From CAZGMJ01 sp964526785 (GTDB taxonomy: Bacteria; Planctomycetota; Phycisphaerae; Sedimentisphaerales; Anaerobacaceae), in contig CAZGMJ010000020.1 of the NCBI GenBank assembly GCA_964526785.1, positions 12,667 through 76,666 of the forward strand: DNA of 64,000 nt, in the 5' to 3' direction. The position numbers and the translations under genes are program-made. Positions 1 to 8,735 of the stretch are shown here, piece by piece. Positions within the stretch are counted from its first letter, which is position 1. Every line of letters starts with the position of its first letter. The notes below the pieces were generated by a model that was given only the letters and a program-made list of their open reading frames with translations, was not told where the DNA came from and did not search any database.

Positions 1-99
1 CTGCTTGATCTGCGTCAGCAACTGGAAAAGGCGGTCCAGCAGGAGGATTACGAACTGGCCGCGACGTTGCGGGATCAGATCAATTCGATGGAGTCATAG
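1..99 (+). CDS. mcsA: UVR-motif protein, probable McsA (C-terminal fragment)
   Basis: Only the last 32 codons lie in the window, ending with TAG at 97-99. The tail reads as a UvrB/UvrC (UVR) motif: two short Leu/Glu-rich helices with the core EDYELAATLRDQI at visible residues 15-27. In bacteria with the arginine phosphorylation system the gene before mcsB is usually mcsA, whose product ends in such a UVR motif and activates the McsB kinase. That makes McsA the natural reading. UvrB and UvrC also carry UVR motifs and cannot be ruled out from 32 residues, but neither normally sits 34 bp before mcsB. Confidence 0.7.
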   Translation: MLDLRQQLEKAVQQEDYELAATLRDQINSMES

Positions 100-133
100 T
101 CGATAACGAGCCGCATGCTCGCGAAGGTACAAC

Positions 134-1261
134 ATGAAACTGACCGACATTAGCAACGACATAAACGAATGGTTCAACGGATCCGGGCCGTTGTCTGACA
201 TAGTTGTCTCTTCGCGGATTCGGCTGGCTCGCAATCTGGCCGGCTACAAGTTCCTGTGCCGTTGCACCGACGAAGAGAAAACGGAGATACTGACCAGGCT
301 CAAGGATGTGCTGATGTCGCTGGATCTCGGCGACAAGGTCTTCTATGTCAGCATCGAAGATGCCTCGTCCATCAATAAGAACTTCCTTGTGGAACGTCAT
401 TTGATCAGTCGGCATCATGCGTTGGGCAAAGGCCCTCGCGGCGTGGTTATTGCACAGCGTGAATTCTTCACGGCCATGCTGAATGAGGAAGACCACTTGC
501 GCCTGCAGGTGCTTCAAGCCGGATGTCAACTCTCTCAGTGCGCACGGCAGATAAACGCCATAGACGATATGATCGAGCAGAAAATACCATATGCGTTTAG
601 CCCGCGATACGGTTACCTGACAGCATGTCCGACAAACCTGGGCACCGGAATACGCGTCTCCGTCATGCTGCATCTGCCCGCCCTCAAGATGACCGGTCAG
701 ATCGAGAAGTTCTTCAACGCAGCGAAAGACATGAATTTGGCCGTCCGGGGCCTCTTTGGCGAAGGAACCGAAGCTGCAAGCGATTTGTACCAGCTTTCCA
801 ATCAGGCCACGCTCGGCGTTTCGGAGCAGGAAATCGTCGCTCTGTTCGAAGAGAAGATCGTGCCTGAAATACTGGAATATGAGAACGCCGCGCGGTCCGA
901 GTTGCTGTCCAATCAAACGGATGTGCTCGACGACAAAATATCGCGTGCGCTGGCCCTGCTCCAGAATGCACACCTGATCAGTTCGCACGAAGCGCTCTTC
1001 CTGCTCAGCCACTTGCGTTTGGGCTTCAATATGCACAAGCATATGGGGGCAAGCACCCCCGCTATCAAACGTCTCTGCGAGCTCTGGGGAACTACTGAAG
1101 ACGCCTCGACCATGTCGATCGCGACGATCAACAGGCTTTTCATGTTGACTCTGCCGGCGCATCTTCAACTTAACCACGGTCAGTCCCTCAATGCATCGCG
1201 TCGGGACGCGCTGCGAGCCCAGATCATTCGATCCGCTCTGGGGCGTGATCGCCGGCAATGA
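134..1261 (+). CDS. mcsB: protein arginine kinase McsB
   Basis: A 375-residue phosphagen-kinase-fold enzyme that phosphorylates arginine residues of proteins; in Gram-positive bacteria this marks them for Clp proteolysis. Visible motifs are SSRIRLARN (26-34), the NEEDH loop (117-121) around the catalytic glutamates, and CPTN with the active-site cysteine (165-168) followed by a Gly-rich loop. Near the C-terminus RDALRA (357-362) fits the RDXXRA phosphoarginine-binding motif that distinguishes McsB from creatine/arginine kinases. ATG at 134 has AAGG about six bases upstream. It follows the probable mcsA by 34 bp and precedes dnaK in the same direction, so it belongs to a protein quality-control locus. 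No clpC or ctsR is visible in the window. Confidence 0.95.
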   Translation: MKLTDISNDINEWFNGSGPLSDIVVSSRIRLARNLAGYKFLCRCTDEEKTEILTRLKDVLMSLDLGDKVFYVSIEDASSINKNFLVERHLISRHHALGKGPRGVVIAQREFFTAMLNEEDHLRLQVLQAGCQLSQCARQINAIDDMIEQKIPYAFSPRYGYLTACPTNLGTGIRVSVMLHLPALKMTGQIEKFFNAAKDMNLAVRGLFGEGTEAASDLYQLSNQATLGVSEQEIVALFEEKIVPEILEYENAARSELLSNQTDVLDDKISRALALLQNAHLISSHEALFLLSHLRLGFNMHKHMGASTPAIKRLCELWGTTEDASTMSIATINRLFMLTLPAHLQLNHGQSLNASRRDALRAQIIRSALGRDRRQ

Positions 1262-1390
1262 TTCCGGCAACCCAACGACTTTTCGCCACATCGCACGAAC
1301 CGGAAACTGCCAAAATGGCACTTGCCATGCAGTTTCATGGCCACCCCACCTGCGCCTGCTGAAGCATAAAAGCCTGTAACAGCAACACTT

Positions 1391-1417
1391 AGCCGGACAA
1401 AGCCGTCTCTTCCGGCT
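1391..1417. repeat. inverted repeat between mcsB and dnaK
   Basis: A perfect 7 bp inverted repeat, AGCCGGA at 1391-1397 and TCCGGCT at 1411-1417, separated by 13 bases. It ends two bases before the -24 element of the sigma-54 promoter. It could be an activator or repressor operator, or the hairpin of a weak terminator for mcsB; no T-run follows on the plus strand, which argues against a good intrinsic terminator. Confidence 0.5.
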
Positions 1418-1419
1418 AT

Positions 1420-1435
1420 TGGCACGTCTTTTGCA
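1420..1435 (+). promoter_or_regulatory. sigma-54 (RpoN) promoter of dnaK
   Basis: The sequence TGGCACG-N4-TTGCA at 1420-1435 is an exact match to the core sigma-54 consensus, with GG at 1421-1422 and GC at 1433-1434 separated by the required 10 bases. Transcription would begin near 1446, about 107 bases before the dnaK ATG. Sigma-54 promoters need an AAA+ enhancer-binding activator. No CIRCE element is visible before dnaK. Confidence 0.75.
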
Positions 1436-1552
1436 CGTCTCATGTGGATAAAAGTATGGCCGTGTGATGAGGAGGGCTTTGAAAGCTGATTCAAGAAGGC
1501 CATATGTTCGACAGTACTGAGATTGCCGGCTTATAGCGAAAGGAAAACGACT

Positions 1553-3499
1553 ATGGCTAAAATTATTGGAATAGACTTGGGAACAACAAACTCGGTTGTA
1601 GCCGTAATGGAAGGTTCGGCGCCGAAGGTTCTGGTTAACTCATCAGGCTCTCGGCTGACCCCGTCCGTTGTGGGTTTCACCGATAAAGGCGAGAGACTCG
1701 TGGGCCAGATTGCCCGCCATCAACAGGTAACGAATCCGGAGAACACCGTATTCTCCATCAAGCGTTTCATGGGCCGACGGCATAATGAGGTCTCCTCCGA
1801 AGAGAAGATCGTGCCGTATAAGATTACGGGTGCTTCGGACGAACTGGTAAAGGTTAATGTGCGAGGCAAGGAATATACACCGCCTGAAGTATCGGCGATG
1901 ATTCTGCAGGACCTTAAGAAGACCGCCGAGGACTATCTTGGTGAGACTGTCACAAAGGCGGTTATCACGGTGCCTGCATACTTCAATGATTCACAGCGTC
2001 AGGCCACGAAAGACGCAGGCAAGATCGCGGGACTCGAGGTCGAGCGTATTATCAACGAACCGACAGCGGCCGCCCTGGCTTACGGGCTTGAGAAGAAGAA
2101 AAATGAAAAGGTCGCGGTGTTCGACTTTGGCGGCGGTACGTTCGATATCTCTATCCTCGACATCGGGGACAATGTATTCGAAGTGCTCAGCACCAACGGC
2201 GATACGCACCTTGGTGGCGACGATCTGGACGCCGTGCTGATCAATCATCTTGCCGACGAGTTCAAGAAGACCGAAGGCATTGACCTCCGGCAGGACCCGA
2301 TGGCCCATCAGCGGCTGAAGGAAGCCGCCGAGAAGGCCAAGTGCGAGTTGAGTACGCAGCTCGAATCGACGGTGAACCTGCCGTTCATCACAGCCGATGC
2401 ATCGGGACCGAAACACCTGCAGATTACGATTACCCGCAGCAAGTTCGAAGCACTGGTCGAACCGGTCATCGAGAGACTGAAGCAGCCGTGTCGCAAGGCG
2501 CTCGAGGACGCGAAGATCGGCACCGGTGATGTAGCGGAAATCCTCCTGGTAGGCGGTTCGACCAGAATCCCGAAGGTCCAGGAGATTGCGAAGGATATCT
2601 TCGGCAAGGACCCGAACAAGAGCATCAACCCGGACGAAGTCGTCGCACTCGGCGCAGCGATCCAGGGCGCGGTCCTTGCAGGTGATTCGGACGTGAAGGA
2701 CATTCTGCTGCTGGATGTTACTCCGCTGTCGCTCGGCGTAGAAACGCTTGGCGGCGTCATGACCAAGCTGATCGAGCGGAACACGACGATCCCGACGAGC
2801 AAGAAGGAAGTATTCTCGACTGCTGCGGACAATCAGACGACCGTGGATATTCACGTGCTCCAGGGCGAACGCGAATTCGCCAGGGACAACCGAACGCTGG
2901 GCCGTTTCCAGTTGGCCGACATCCCGCCGGCACCGCGGGGAATGCCGCAGATCGAGGTTGCCTTCGACATCGACGCCAACGGCATCCTGAACGTCTCGGC
3001 CAAAGACCTGGGCACGGGCAAACAGCAGTCGATCGAGATCAAGTCCAGTTCTGGTTTGAGCGAAGATGAGATCGACAAGATGACCAAGGAAGCCGAGTCG
3101 CACGCCGAGGAAGACCGTAAGAAGAGAGAAGTGGTCGATTTGAAGAACCAGGCCGATCAACTGATCTATTCGACGGAAAAGACGCTTAAGGAACATGGCG
3201 ATAAGGTCTCGGGCGATACGCGGAGCAAGATAGAAGGCGCGATCAGCAACCTTAAGGAAGCGACCAAGGGCGATGATCCGGACGCAATCAAGAAGGCGAT
3301 CGACAATCTCGGTACGACCAGCCAGGAACTTGGTAAGGTGCTCTATGAAGAGGCCGCCAAGAAGCAGGCTGCGGCCGGCCAGGCCGGCGCTGCGGGTCCG
3401 ACGCCGGGTGAAACCCCACCTCCGCCGCCGGAAGGCGAAACGAAACGCAAGGGTGGTGATGATGTGATCGACGCCGAATTCGAAGCGAAAGACAGCTAA
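1553..3499 (+). CDS. dnaK: chaperone DnaK (Hsp70)
   Basis: A full-length 648-residue Hsp70. The N-terminal ATPase domain begins with GIDLGTTNS and contains VPAYFNDSQRQATKDAG, GGGTFDISIL and the phosphate-loop segment LVGGSTRIPKVQ. The interdomain linker LLLDVTPLSLG leads into the substrate-binding beta domain and the helical lid. The C-terminus is Gly/Pro-rich and ends GGDDVIDAEFEAKDS, a usual bacterial DnaK tail. I chose ATG 1553 rather than the in-frame TTG at 1523 because it begins the conserved MAKIIGIDLG and has AAAGGA nine bases upstream. DnaK folds nascent and stress-damaged proteins with DnaJ and GrpE, neither of which is in the window. The next gene is convergent, so dnaK appears monocistronic under the sigma-54 promoter. 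Confidence 0.98.
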   Translation: MAKIIGIDLGTTNSVVAVMEGSAPKVLVNSSGSRLTPSVVGFTDKGERLVGQIARHQQVTNPENTVFSIKRFMGRRHNEVSSEEKIVPYKITGASDELVKVNVRGKEYTPPEVSAMILQDLKKTAEDYLGETVTKAVITVPAYFNDSQRQATKDAGKIAGLEVERIINEPTAAALAYGLEKKKNEKVAVFDFGGGTFDISILDIGDNVFEVLSTNGDTHLGGDDLDAVLINHLADEFKKTEGIDLRQDPMAHQRLKEAAEKAKCELSTQLESTVNLPFITADASGPKHLQITITRSKFEALVEPVIERLKQPCRKALEDAKIGTGDVAEILLVGGSTRIPKVQEIAKDIFGKDPNKSINPDEVVALGAAIQGAVLAGDSDVKDILLLDVTPLSLGVETLGGVMTKLIERNTTIPTSKKEVFSTAADNQTTVDIHVLQGEREFARDNRTLGRFQLADIPPAPRGMPQIEVAFDIDANGILNVSAKDLGTGKQQSIEIKSSSGLSEDEIDKMTKEAESHAEEDRKKREVVDLKNQADQLIYSTEKTLKEHGDKVSGDTRSKIEGAISNLKEATKGDDPDAIKKAIDNLGTTSQELGKVLYEEAAKKQAAAGQAGAAGPTPGETPPPPPEGETKRKGGDDVIDAEFEAKDS

Positions 3500-3690
3500 C
3501 CACAGCCCACATGGGCGCGTGATTACATATATAGACTCTGCATCGCGATTGCAGAACGGAATGGGCCGATTTCAGGCGTGTGTTTTGGCAAGTCGTTTAG
3601 AGCCGAAGCACAGCCCGGATGCGGCCTTTTTCCTTGCGCCGAAATCGCGGCCGTCCTGTTCTGCGCCTGCGACTCGCACGCATGAGCATG

Positions 3691-4980
3691 TCATTGGTCG
3701 CACCTTACAAGTTCGAGGCGGATGCGCAGCGTCTTTGGCTTGCACAACGCACGAATCTCTGCGAGCAATTCATCCGCCTCGGCTGTGATCTCAACGGGCA
3801 CGGGCGTGCCGTTACGAAGGCTCTTTCGCCAATGCTGATACAGCAGCCGCCTGCGCTGCTGGACGAGTTTAAGAACGGTCCCGCTGTCCCGCACAGTTGG
3901 AAATGCAGTATGTCTGAGCAGATCAATCCCGTTGCCAAGTTGGGACCCGGCGAATCGGCCGACTTTAACGTCTTCCGCGTATAAATCATAGTGCTCGCCC
4001 GTCAAGCCGGTTACCTGCAGCGTATGTCGATTCAGCCTCTCGCCAACCCGCTCGAGGGCGACAGATTCGCCGTCCCATCTCGGATCCATCGGCATCGGCA
4101 AACCCGTCCGCCATTCAAACAGGAGGCGGTTGCCCGTAAGTCGCACGTGGTCCACATGGCCGCCCGCCGCCGACTCGGATCGTCCATCGATGGAAACCAA
4201 TCCGGCTTCCGCAGGCGCTCCCCACGCCAGCAACAGCGTCTGGGCCATCAACCAGTGCCCCGTCGGATTCGGATGCACGCCGTCACCCGCAAGATGGAAA
4301 CTCACCTTCTTTCTGCGGCGCTGAGCTATGTGTGCATTCAGCGCCTCATGGACGTCCACAACCAGACAGCTTTCGTCGCCAAGCGTCAAGAGCCAGTCGC
4401 TATACCGCCGGAGCACTTCGTCGTAACGGATGTACGGGTATTTGTATCCCCAGAAACGGGCGTCCCGGTCGGACCCGCGGCCGCGATAGGGATCGAAAGG
4501 GGGAGGTGTCAGAAACGCGAGCCTCGCCTCGGTCCGCTCTGTCGTCCGGCGAATCAATCGTCGCACGCCCGCCTTGTATGCCAGAAAGAGCTTCTCGTCG
4601 AACGGATGATAGTTGCCGTCATTCATTCCGAAACACGCAACCAGCACATTGGGATTCAGCGGCACGATATCCCTGGCAAACCGCTCGTGTGCATCAGGCC
4701 GGGGCGGATCATGGTCGGGTTCACTCGTGCCCGACAGAGTTTCGCTGCTGATGCCGCGATTGAACAGCGTGAAATGCTGATTGGGAAATCGAGTCAGCAG
4801 GAAAGCGTCAACATATTCAACGTACAGGCCGGCCTGGGTGATGCTGTCGCCAAAAAACACGACCCGGTCGCCGTCGGCAAGACTGAAACCGTCCGGAGAC
4901 TTCTCAGCCACACAATTCGCAGCAATCCCCAATATCAAGGTGATCGCTGCCACGCCCACAACCCTGGCCTTTAACCACAT
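3691..4980 (-). CDS. secreted SGNH/GDSL hydrolase
   Basis: A 429-residue protein with an N-terminal signal peptide (hydrophobic 8-23). SGNH family blocks are visible: block I GDSIT at 44-48 with Ser46 as nucleophile, block III GMND at 118-121 giving the oxyanion Asn120, and block V DGVHPN at 233-238 giving the Asp233/His236 pair. The catalytic domain covers roughly 35-255; the rest (about 260-429) is a C-terminal region I cannot assign, often a beta-sandwich in planctomycete relatives. The likely activity is an esterase or carbohydrate deacetylase acting outside the inner membrane. A clear AAAGGA site precedes the ATG. It is convergent with dnaK and lies 85 bp upstream of the convergent end of nothing else, being followed on its 5' side by mnmE in the same strand. 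Confidence 0.85.
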   Translation of the reverse strand: MWLKARVVGVAAITLILGIAANCVAEKSPDGFSLADGDRVVFFGDSITQAGLYVEYVDAFLLTRFPNQHFTLFNRGISSETLSGTSEPDHDPPRPDAHERFARDIVPLNPNVLVACFGMNDGNYHPFDEKLFLAYKAGVRRLIRRTTERTEARLAFLTPPPFDPYRGRGSDRDARFWGYKYPYIRYDEVLRRYSDWLLTLGDESCLVVDVHEALNAHIAQRRRKKVSFHLAGDGVHPNPTGHWLMAQTLLLAWGAPAEAGLVSIDGRSESAAGGHVDHVRLTGNRLLFEWRTGLPMPMDPRWDGESVALERVGERLNRHTLQVTGLTGEHYDLYAEDVKVGRFAGSQLGNGIDLLRHTAFPTVRDSGTVLKLVQQRRRLLYQHWRKSLRNGTPVPVEITAEADELLAEIRALCKPKTLRIRLELVRCDQ

Positions 4981-5065
4981 TGTGTATCCTTTCTCATGAC
5001 CGATAATGGTCTTTCATGTCCGCGTTCTATAACGCGCCCTGCACGACACCAAACGATCATGCCGA

Positions 5066-6586
5066 TCATTTTCCTATGCAGAAACGCCCGAATATCGCAC
5101 TCAGCACTTCTTCATCGACTTGCCCCGCCCCCGGCCGTTCTATCCCGGCAAGCCCAGCGCAAGCGCCCCGCAACAGCATCGCTGCAACCTCGTCTTCGCA
5201 GCTCCCGAGGCAATCAACCGCCTGGTTCACGTCCCCTTTCGCTCCTTGCACCGCTTCGCGATGCCGCAACGTCAAACCGATAGCACCTCCTGACTCATCC
5301 GACAAAGCCGTCGCGCTCGGCCGGGCTGATGCGATGCGTCGGCAGCCTTCGAGCAATCTCTCATCAACCGTCCTGCGCAGGTCGTCCAACCCTTCCCCCG
5401 TTACCGACGAGGTCGCCGCGAACTTGCGTCCAAAGCATGTTTGCAGTTGCGTGAACCGGTCTTGCCTCGCTGACACATCCACTGCATCGACCTTGGTAGC
5501 CACCATAATCACGTTTGTCACTCCCGCTTCGCTTATCATCGACCAGACTTCCTTTTCCCGGAGCCATAGTCTGTCAAGCTCCATCGAGCCCGCCATACTT
5601 TCGGCCGCGTCTACACAGAACAACACAAGCCGGGCATGCCGCAACGCCTCCAGGGCCGCCTGCTGAGCCAGATTGTCCAGAATATCCACCGGTTCCAGAA
5701 GAAGACCGGCACAGTCGAACAGGACGCAGTCACCATGCGGCAGGCTCAACACCTCCGAAAGCACATCCCGCGTCGTCTTCTGTTCAACCGAGACAATACT
5801 GCGCCGGCGACCCAGTAACGCATTGAGCAGGCTGCTCTTGCCTGCATTCGGAATCCCTGCTATGCCTACCGAAGGCATATCGATTAGTGATTCACAACGA
5901 ATGCCCCCGGCGAGTAGACGCTCAAGCCGGCGCTTCATGGCCCGGGCTCTGCGGATCGCTTCGTCGCGCGTGATAAACTCGATCTGCTCTTCGCTGAAAT
6001 CCAGGCCCGCTTCAATGAGACTGAGCAATTCGAGCAACCCTGAGCGTATCTCGCAAATCTCCGCCGAAAGCCGCCCACCGAGCAGTTGCTGAGCGGCTGC
6101 GAGTTGGCAGTCGTTGCTGCCCGCGATGATTTCGTTGACCGCCTCGGCCTGCGAAAGATCGAGCTTGCCGTTGAGATAGGCCCTGGCCGTGAATTCACCC
6201 GGTTCGGCCGCCCGCAATCCTCGATCCGACAGTTGATCGAGCATCGCCTCCAACACGGCTCGATTCGTCAGCAAATGCATCTCCGCCACATCCTGACCCG
6301 TGTAGGAATTTGGCGAGCGAAAGACATACAAATATCCGGGCACTGACAGATCGCCACCAACTGTGAAATGACCGGCCGCCACAACAGCGCCCCTGGCCTG
6401 CTGTGGCGCTTCCGTGGCGCCCCCCTTGCCATCCCGCCTGTGACTCGGCGTGAAAACCTCCATGCATGTCGCAATGGAAAGTGGTCCGCTCAGACGAACG
6501 ATAGCACGCGGGCCATCGGCCACAGAACTGACGGCAACGATCGTGTCTTCGGAATCGTACATGGCCGAAATATTGGGACGCGACAT
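5066..6586 (-). CDS. mnmE: tRNA modification GTPase MnmE (TrmE)
   Basis: 506 residues, somewhat longer than the usual 450-460. MnmE works with MnmG to build the 5-carboxymethylaminomethyl group on U34 of certain tRNAs, using methylenetetrahydrofolate. The N-terminal folate-binding domain holds AEPGEFTARAYLNGKLDLSQAEA-type sequence (127-149), then a helical domain with an inserted G domain: G1 GIPNAGKSS (244-252), G2 TTRD (271-274), G3 DCAG (291-294) and G4 TKVD (364-367). The C-terminus ends FCIGK with the conserved Cys503. Two G motifs depart from consensus: DTAG is DCAG and NKxD is TKxD. It lies 52 bp after yidC in the same direction, the classic yidC-mnmE order. A second ATG at 6562 is possible; neither start has a strong Shine-Dalgarno site. 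Confidence 0.92.
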   Translation of the reverse strand: MSRPNISAMYDSEDTIVAVSSVADGPRAIVRLSGPLSIATCMEVFTPSHRRDGKGGATEAPQQARGAVVAAGHFTVGGDLSVPGYLYVFRSPNSYTGQDVAEMHLLTNRAVLEAMLDQLSDRGLRAAEPGEFTARAYLNGKLDLSQAEAVNEIIAGSNDCQLAAAQQLLGGRLSAEICEIRSGLLELLSLIEAGLDFSEEQIEFITRDEAIRRARAMKRRLERLLAGGIRCESLIDMPSVGIAGIPNAGKSSLLNALLGRRRSIVSVEQKTTRDVLSEVLSLPHGDCVLFDCAGLLLEPVDILDNLAQQAALEALRHARLVLFCVDAAESMAGSMELDRLWLREKEVWSMISEAGVTNVIMVATKVDAVDVSARQDRFTQLQTCFGRKFAATSSVTGEGLDDLRRTVDERLLEGCRRIASARPSATALSDESGGAIGLTLRHREAVQGAKGDVNQAVDCLGSCEDEVAAMLLRGACAGLAGIERPGAGQVDEEVLSAIFGRFCIGK

Positions 6587-6638
6587 GCGGTGCAGTGCGT
6601 CGCTTTCCTGCCTCTGGACGTCGGATCAGTGCGCACCG

Positions 6639-8654
6639 TCAGATCTTGTAGAAGGGCTTCGGCTTCTTCTTTTTCACCTTGCCGCCCGTCTTACTGGTCA
6701 CCGCCACCAATCCCTTGTTCTCCGCCTCCTTCTTCTCGCGAATGTGCTTGCGAATCACATACTGTTCGATCACCCCGGCAAATGTACTGGCCATAATGTA
6801 CAGATTCACGCCCGACGGCGCCTTGTACAGCATCAGCGGAAACAGCAGCGGCATCATAATCATCATCATCTTCTGCTGTTGCGCGACCTGCGGATTGCTG
6901 GCGGCGCTGGCCTGCGAGGGCATCAGCTTCTGCTGCAGATAGAAGGCCACCCCCATTAACAGAGGCAGCAGGTTCAGCGATTCGATGGTCCATCCGATCA
7001 GCGGAATTCTGATTGCCGCCGGGAAGGTCCACAGCGCGTCAGGCATCGATAGATCCGTGATCCAGAAAGGCAGGAAGGCCGCCCCACGGAGGTCGATACT
7101 CGCATACACCGCACTCCACAGCGCAATCCAGATCGGCATTTGTATCATCATCGGCAGGAAGCCCAGTACGGGCGAAGCCCCCTGTTCGCGGTACAACTCC
7201 ATGAGCTTCTTGTTCATTTCGGCCTTGTTGTTGGCGTATTTTTTCTTAATCTCCTCGGCCCGCGGCGCCAGTTCGCTCATCCTGCTCATGGAAACCTGGC
7301 TCTTCTTCGTAACCGGGTGCATAATCAGCCGAACGAAGAACACCAGGATAATAATGACCACGCCGTAATTCCCGATGAAGCCGTACATCCACTTCATCAG
7401 CGCCAGAATACCGAAAGCCAAGGGTTGTATGATCGCCGTCGGGCAACAGCACGCCAAGAAATCTATTGTGTGCGAGAAGCCCAACGAGCGATACTGATCG
7501 TTTTTGTCGAAGAGACTCTTGTCCTTCGGTCCGATATAGACCTGCATTCGATACGTACGGCTGCTTCCAGAGTCCCCCGTTGCAGCCAGTGTCGTCGTGG
7601 ATGTACCCAGATACAATCCGACATCCTCATCCCCGCTGTTCAGGTCGCCGTCAGGATCGTACAGACGCCCGACACGCCGGGGCATCCAGTCCGCGTACGA
7701 CTTTCCCTTCTCAGCCAAAGGAACGACAATTCCCGCAAAATACTTGCTCACCGTCGCCGCCCAGAGGAATTCAGGCCCCACACGCTCGGTATCGAGCTGC
7801 CGTTCCTCCTCACTATCGGCCTTGCTCAGCGCCTTCTTGTCGTGCCGCACGCTGATAACCTTGCCCTCTTTCGTCCTGAACCCGGCGACGACCCTGCGCA
7901 TATCCGTGCGAAAACCTTCGCGCTCAAGCCCACCCGGCCCGGTCATATCAAACCGGATCTGTTTGTCGCTCGCGGTAAGGTTTTCGACCGTCAGATCGCA
8001 ATCCACCATGTACGTCCGCGGTCGAACGCGATAGGTCTTGGTCAGGCGCACAGCCGGTTCGCCGGAGCCTTTGACCCGGATCAGCGCCTCGAAGACAGCG
8101 GTATCGGAGCCGTCGGCGTCCATCGACTTGTCCACACTTCTCCAGTGCAATCTATCGAGAGGCAGCCGCGACTGCTCGCCCAAAAGCAGAAACGCACCAT
8201 TGGCCATCGAGAGCACTTGCGTCCCGTCCGGCCGCTCGATAGGGGCGATTACCTGCAGTGGTCGGGGATTCTCACGATTCCGGTCGGCAAAACCCTTGCC
8301 TTCTCCGTTGCTGAAGGTGGCACTACGTATGGCCGCGCCAAGCGTAGTCAACTCCACGCGGAACTTGAAGCCCTCTTCCGGATTCTCCGTATTCGGATCA
8401 GGAGCACCCAGCAGGACCGTCTCAGCCGGTGCGTGATTGGCCTCGAAAACTATGCGTCGATCCGCCGACAAACGTGCCGGCTCGCGTTCCGGCGAATCGC
8501 CGATCTCAGCATCCGTCTGCTCGTTCGCTGTATTCTGCAACAGGATACAGCCCTTCCCCGAGTCCGGCGCATTCGCAAAAAGACCCGAATCCACCACGAG
8601 CCACCCGCAAAACAAACAGAATACCACTATGACCGCTGTGACGAAGACTCTCAT
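6639..8654 (-). CDS. yidC: membrane protein insertase YidC
   Basis: A 671-residue insertase of the Oxa1/YidC/Alb3 family that inserts and folds inner-membrane proteins with or without SecYEG. The N-terminus is one membrane segment (about 3-21), followed by a large periplasmic beta domain (roughly 60-400), the Gram-negative form. The conserved insertase core begins near residue 424, with Arg442 in the first core membrane helix, a charged cytoplasmic hairpin, and further membrane segments up to about 635. The tail is strongly basic (KKKKPKPFYKI), typical of YidC that contacts ribosomes. I chose ATG 8654 over an upstream TTG at 8693 because it begins directly before the membrane segment. It lies between a metallophosphoesterase gene and mnmE, probably in one operon. 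Confidence 0.95.
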   Translation of the reverse strand: MRVFVTAVIVVFCLFCGWLVVDSGLFANAPDSGKGCILLQNTANEQTDAEIGDSPEREPARLSADRRIVFEANHAPAETVLLGAPDPNTENPEEGFKFRVELTTLGAAIRSATFSNGEGKGFADRNRENPRPLQVIAPIERPDGTQVLSMANGAFLLLGEQSRLPLDRLHWRSVDKSMDADGSDTAVFEALIRVKGSGEPAVRLTKTYRVRPRTYMVDCDLTVENLTASDKQIRFDMTGPGGLEREGFRTDMRRVVAGFRTKEGKVISVRHDKKALSKADSEEERQLDTERVGPEFLWAATVSKYFAGIVVPLAEKGKSYADWMPRRVGRLYDPDGDLNSGDEDVGLYLGTSTTTLAATGDSGSSRTYRMQVYIGPKDKSLFDKNDQYRSLGFSHTIDFLACCCPTAIIQPLAFGILALMKWMYGFIGNYGVVIIILVFFVRLIMHPVTKKSQVSMSRMSELAPRAEEIKKKYANNKAEMNKKLMELYREQGASPVLGFLPMMIQMPIWIALWSAVYASIDLRGAAFLPFWITDLSMPDALWTFPAAIRIPLIGWTIESLNLLPLLMGVAFYLQQKLMPSQASAASNPQVAQQQKMMMIMMPLLFPLMLYKAPSGVNLYIMASTFAGVIEQYVIRKHIREKKEAENKGLVAVTSKTGGKVKKKKPKPFYKI

Positions 8655-8735
8655 AATATGTTCGTGTCCTGCTGAAATATGAATTGCGACCAAAACTTTG
8701 CAAACCGGGCAACAGGTGCCCGCGACGAAAATCCG

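Noticed and set aside
1262..1552. CIRCE heat-shock element before dnaK
   Set aside because: No TTAGCACTC-N9-GAGTGCTAA-like repeat is present; the only inverted repeat is the AGCCGGA/TCCGGCT pair.
3500..3690. Bidirectional terminator between dnaK and the SGNH hydrolase gene
   Set aside because: Short GC stems (for example GCCC/GGGC near 3505) are not followed by T-runs on either strand; no convincing terminator.
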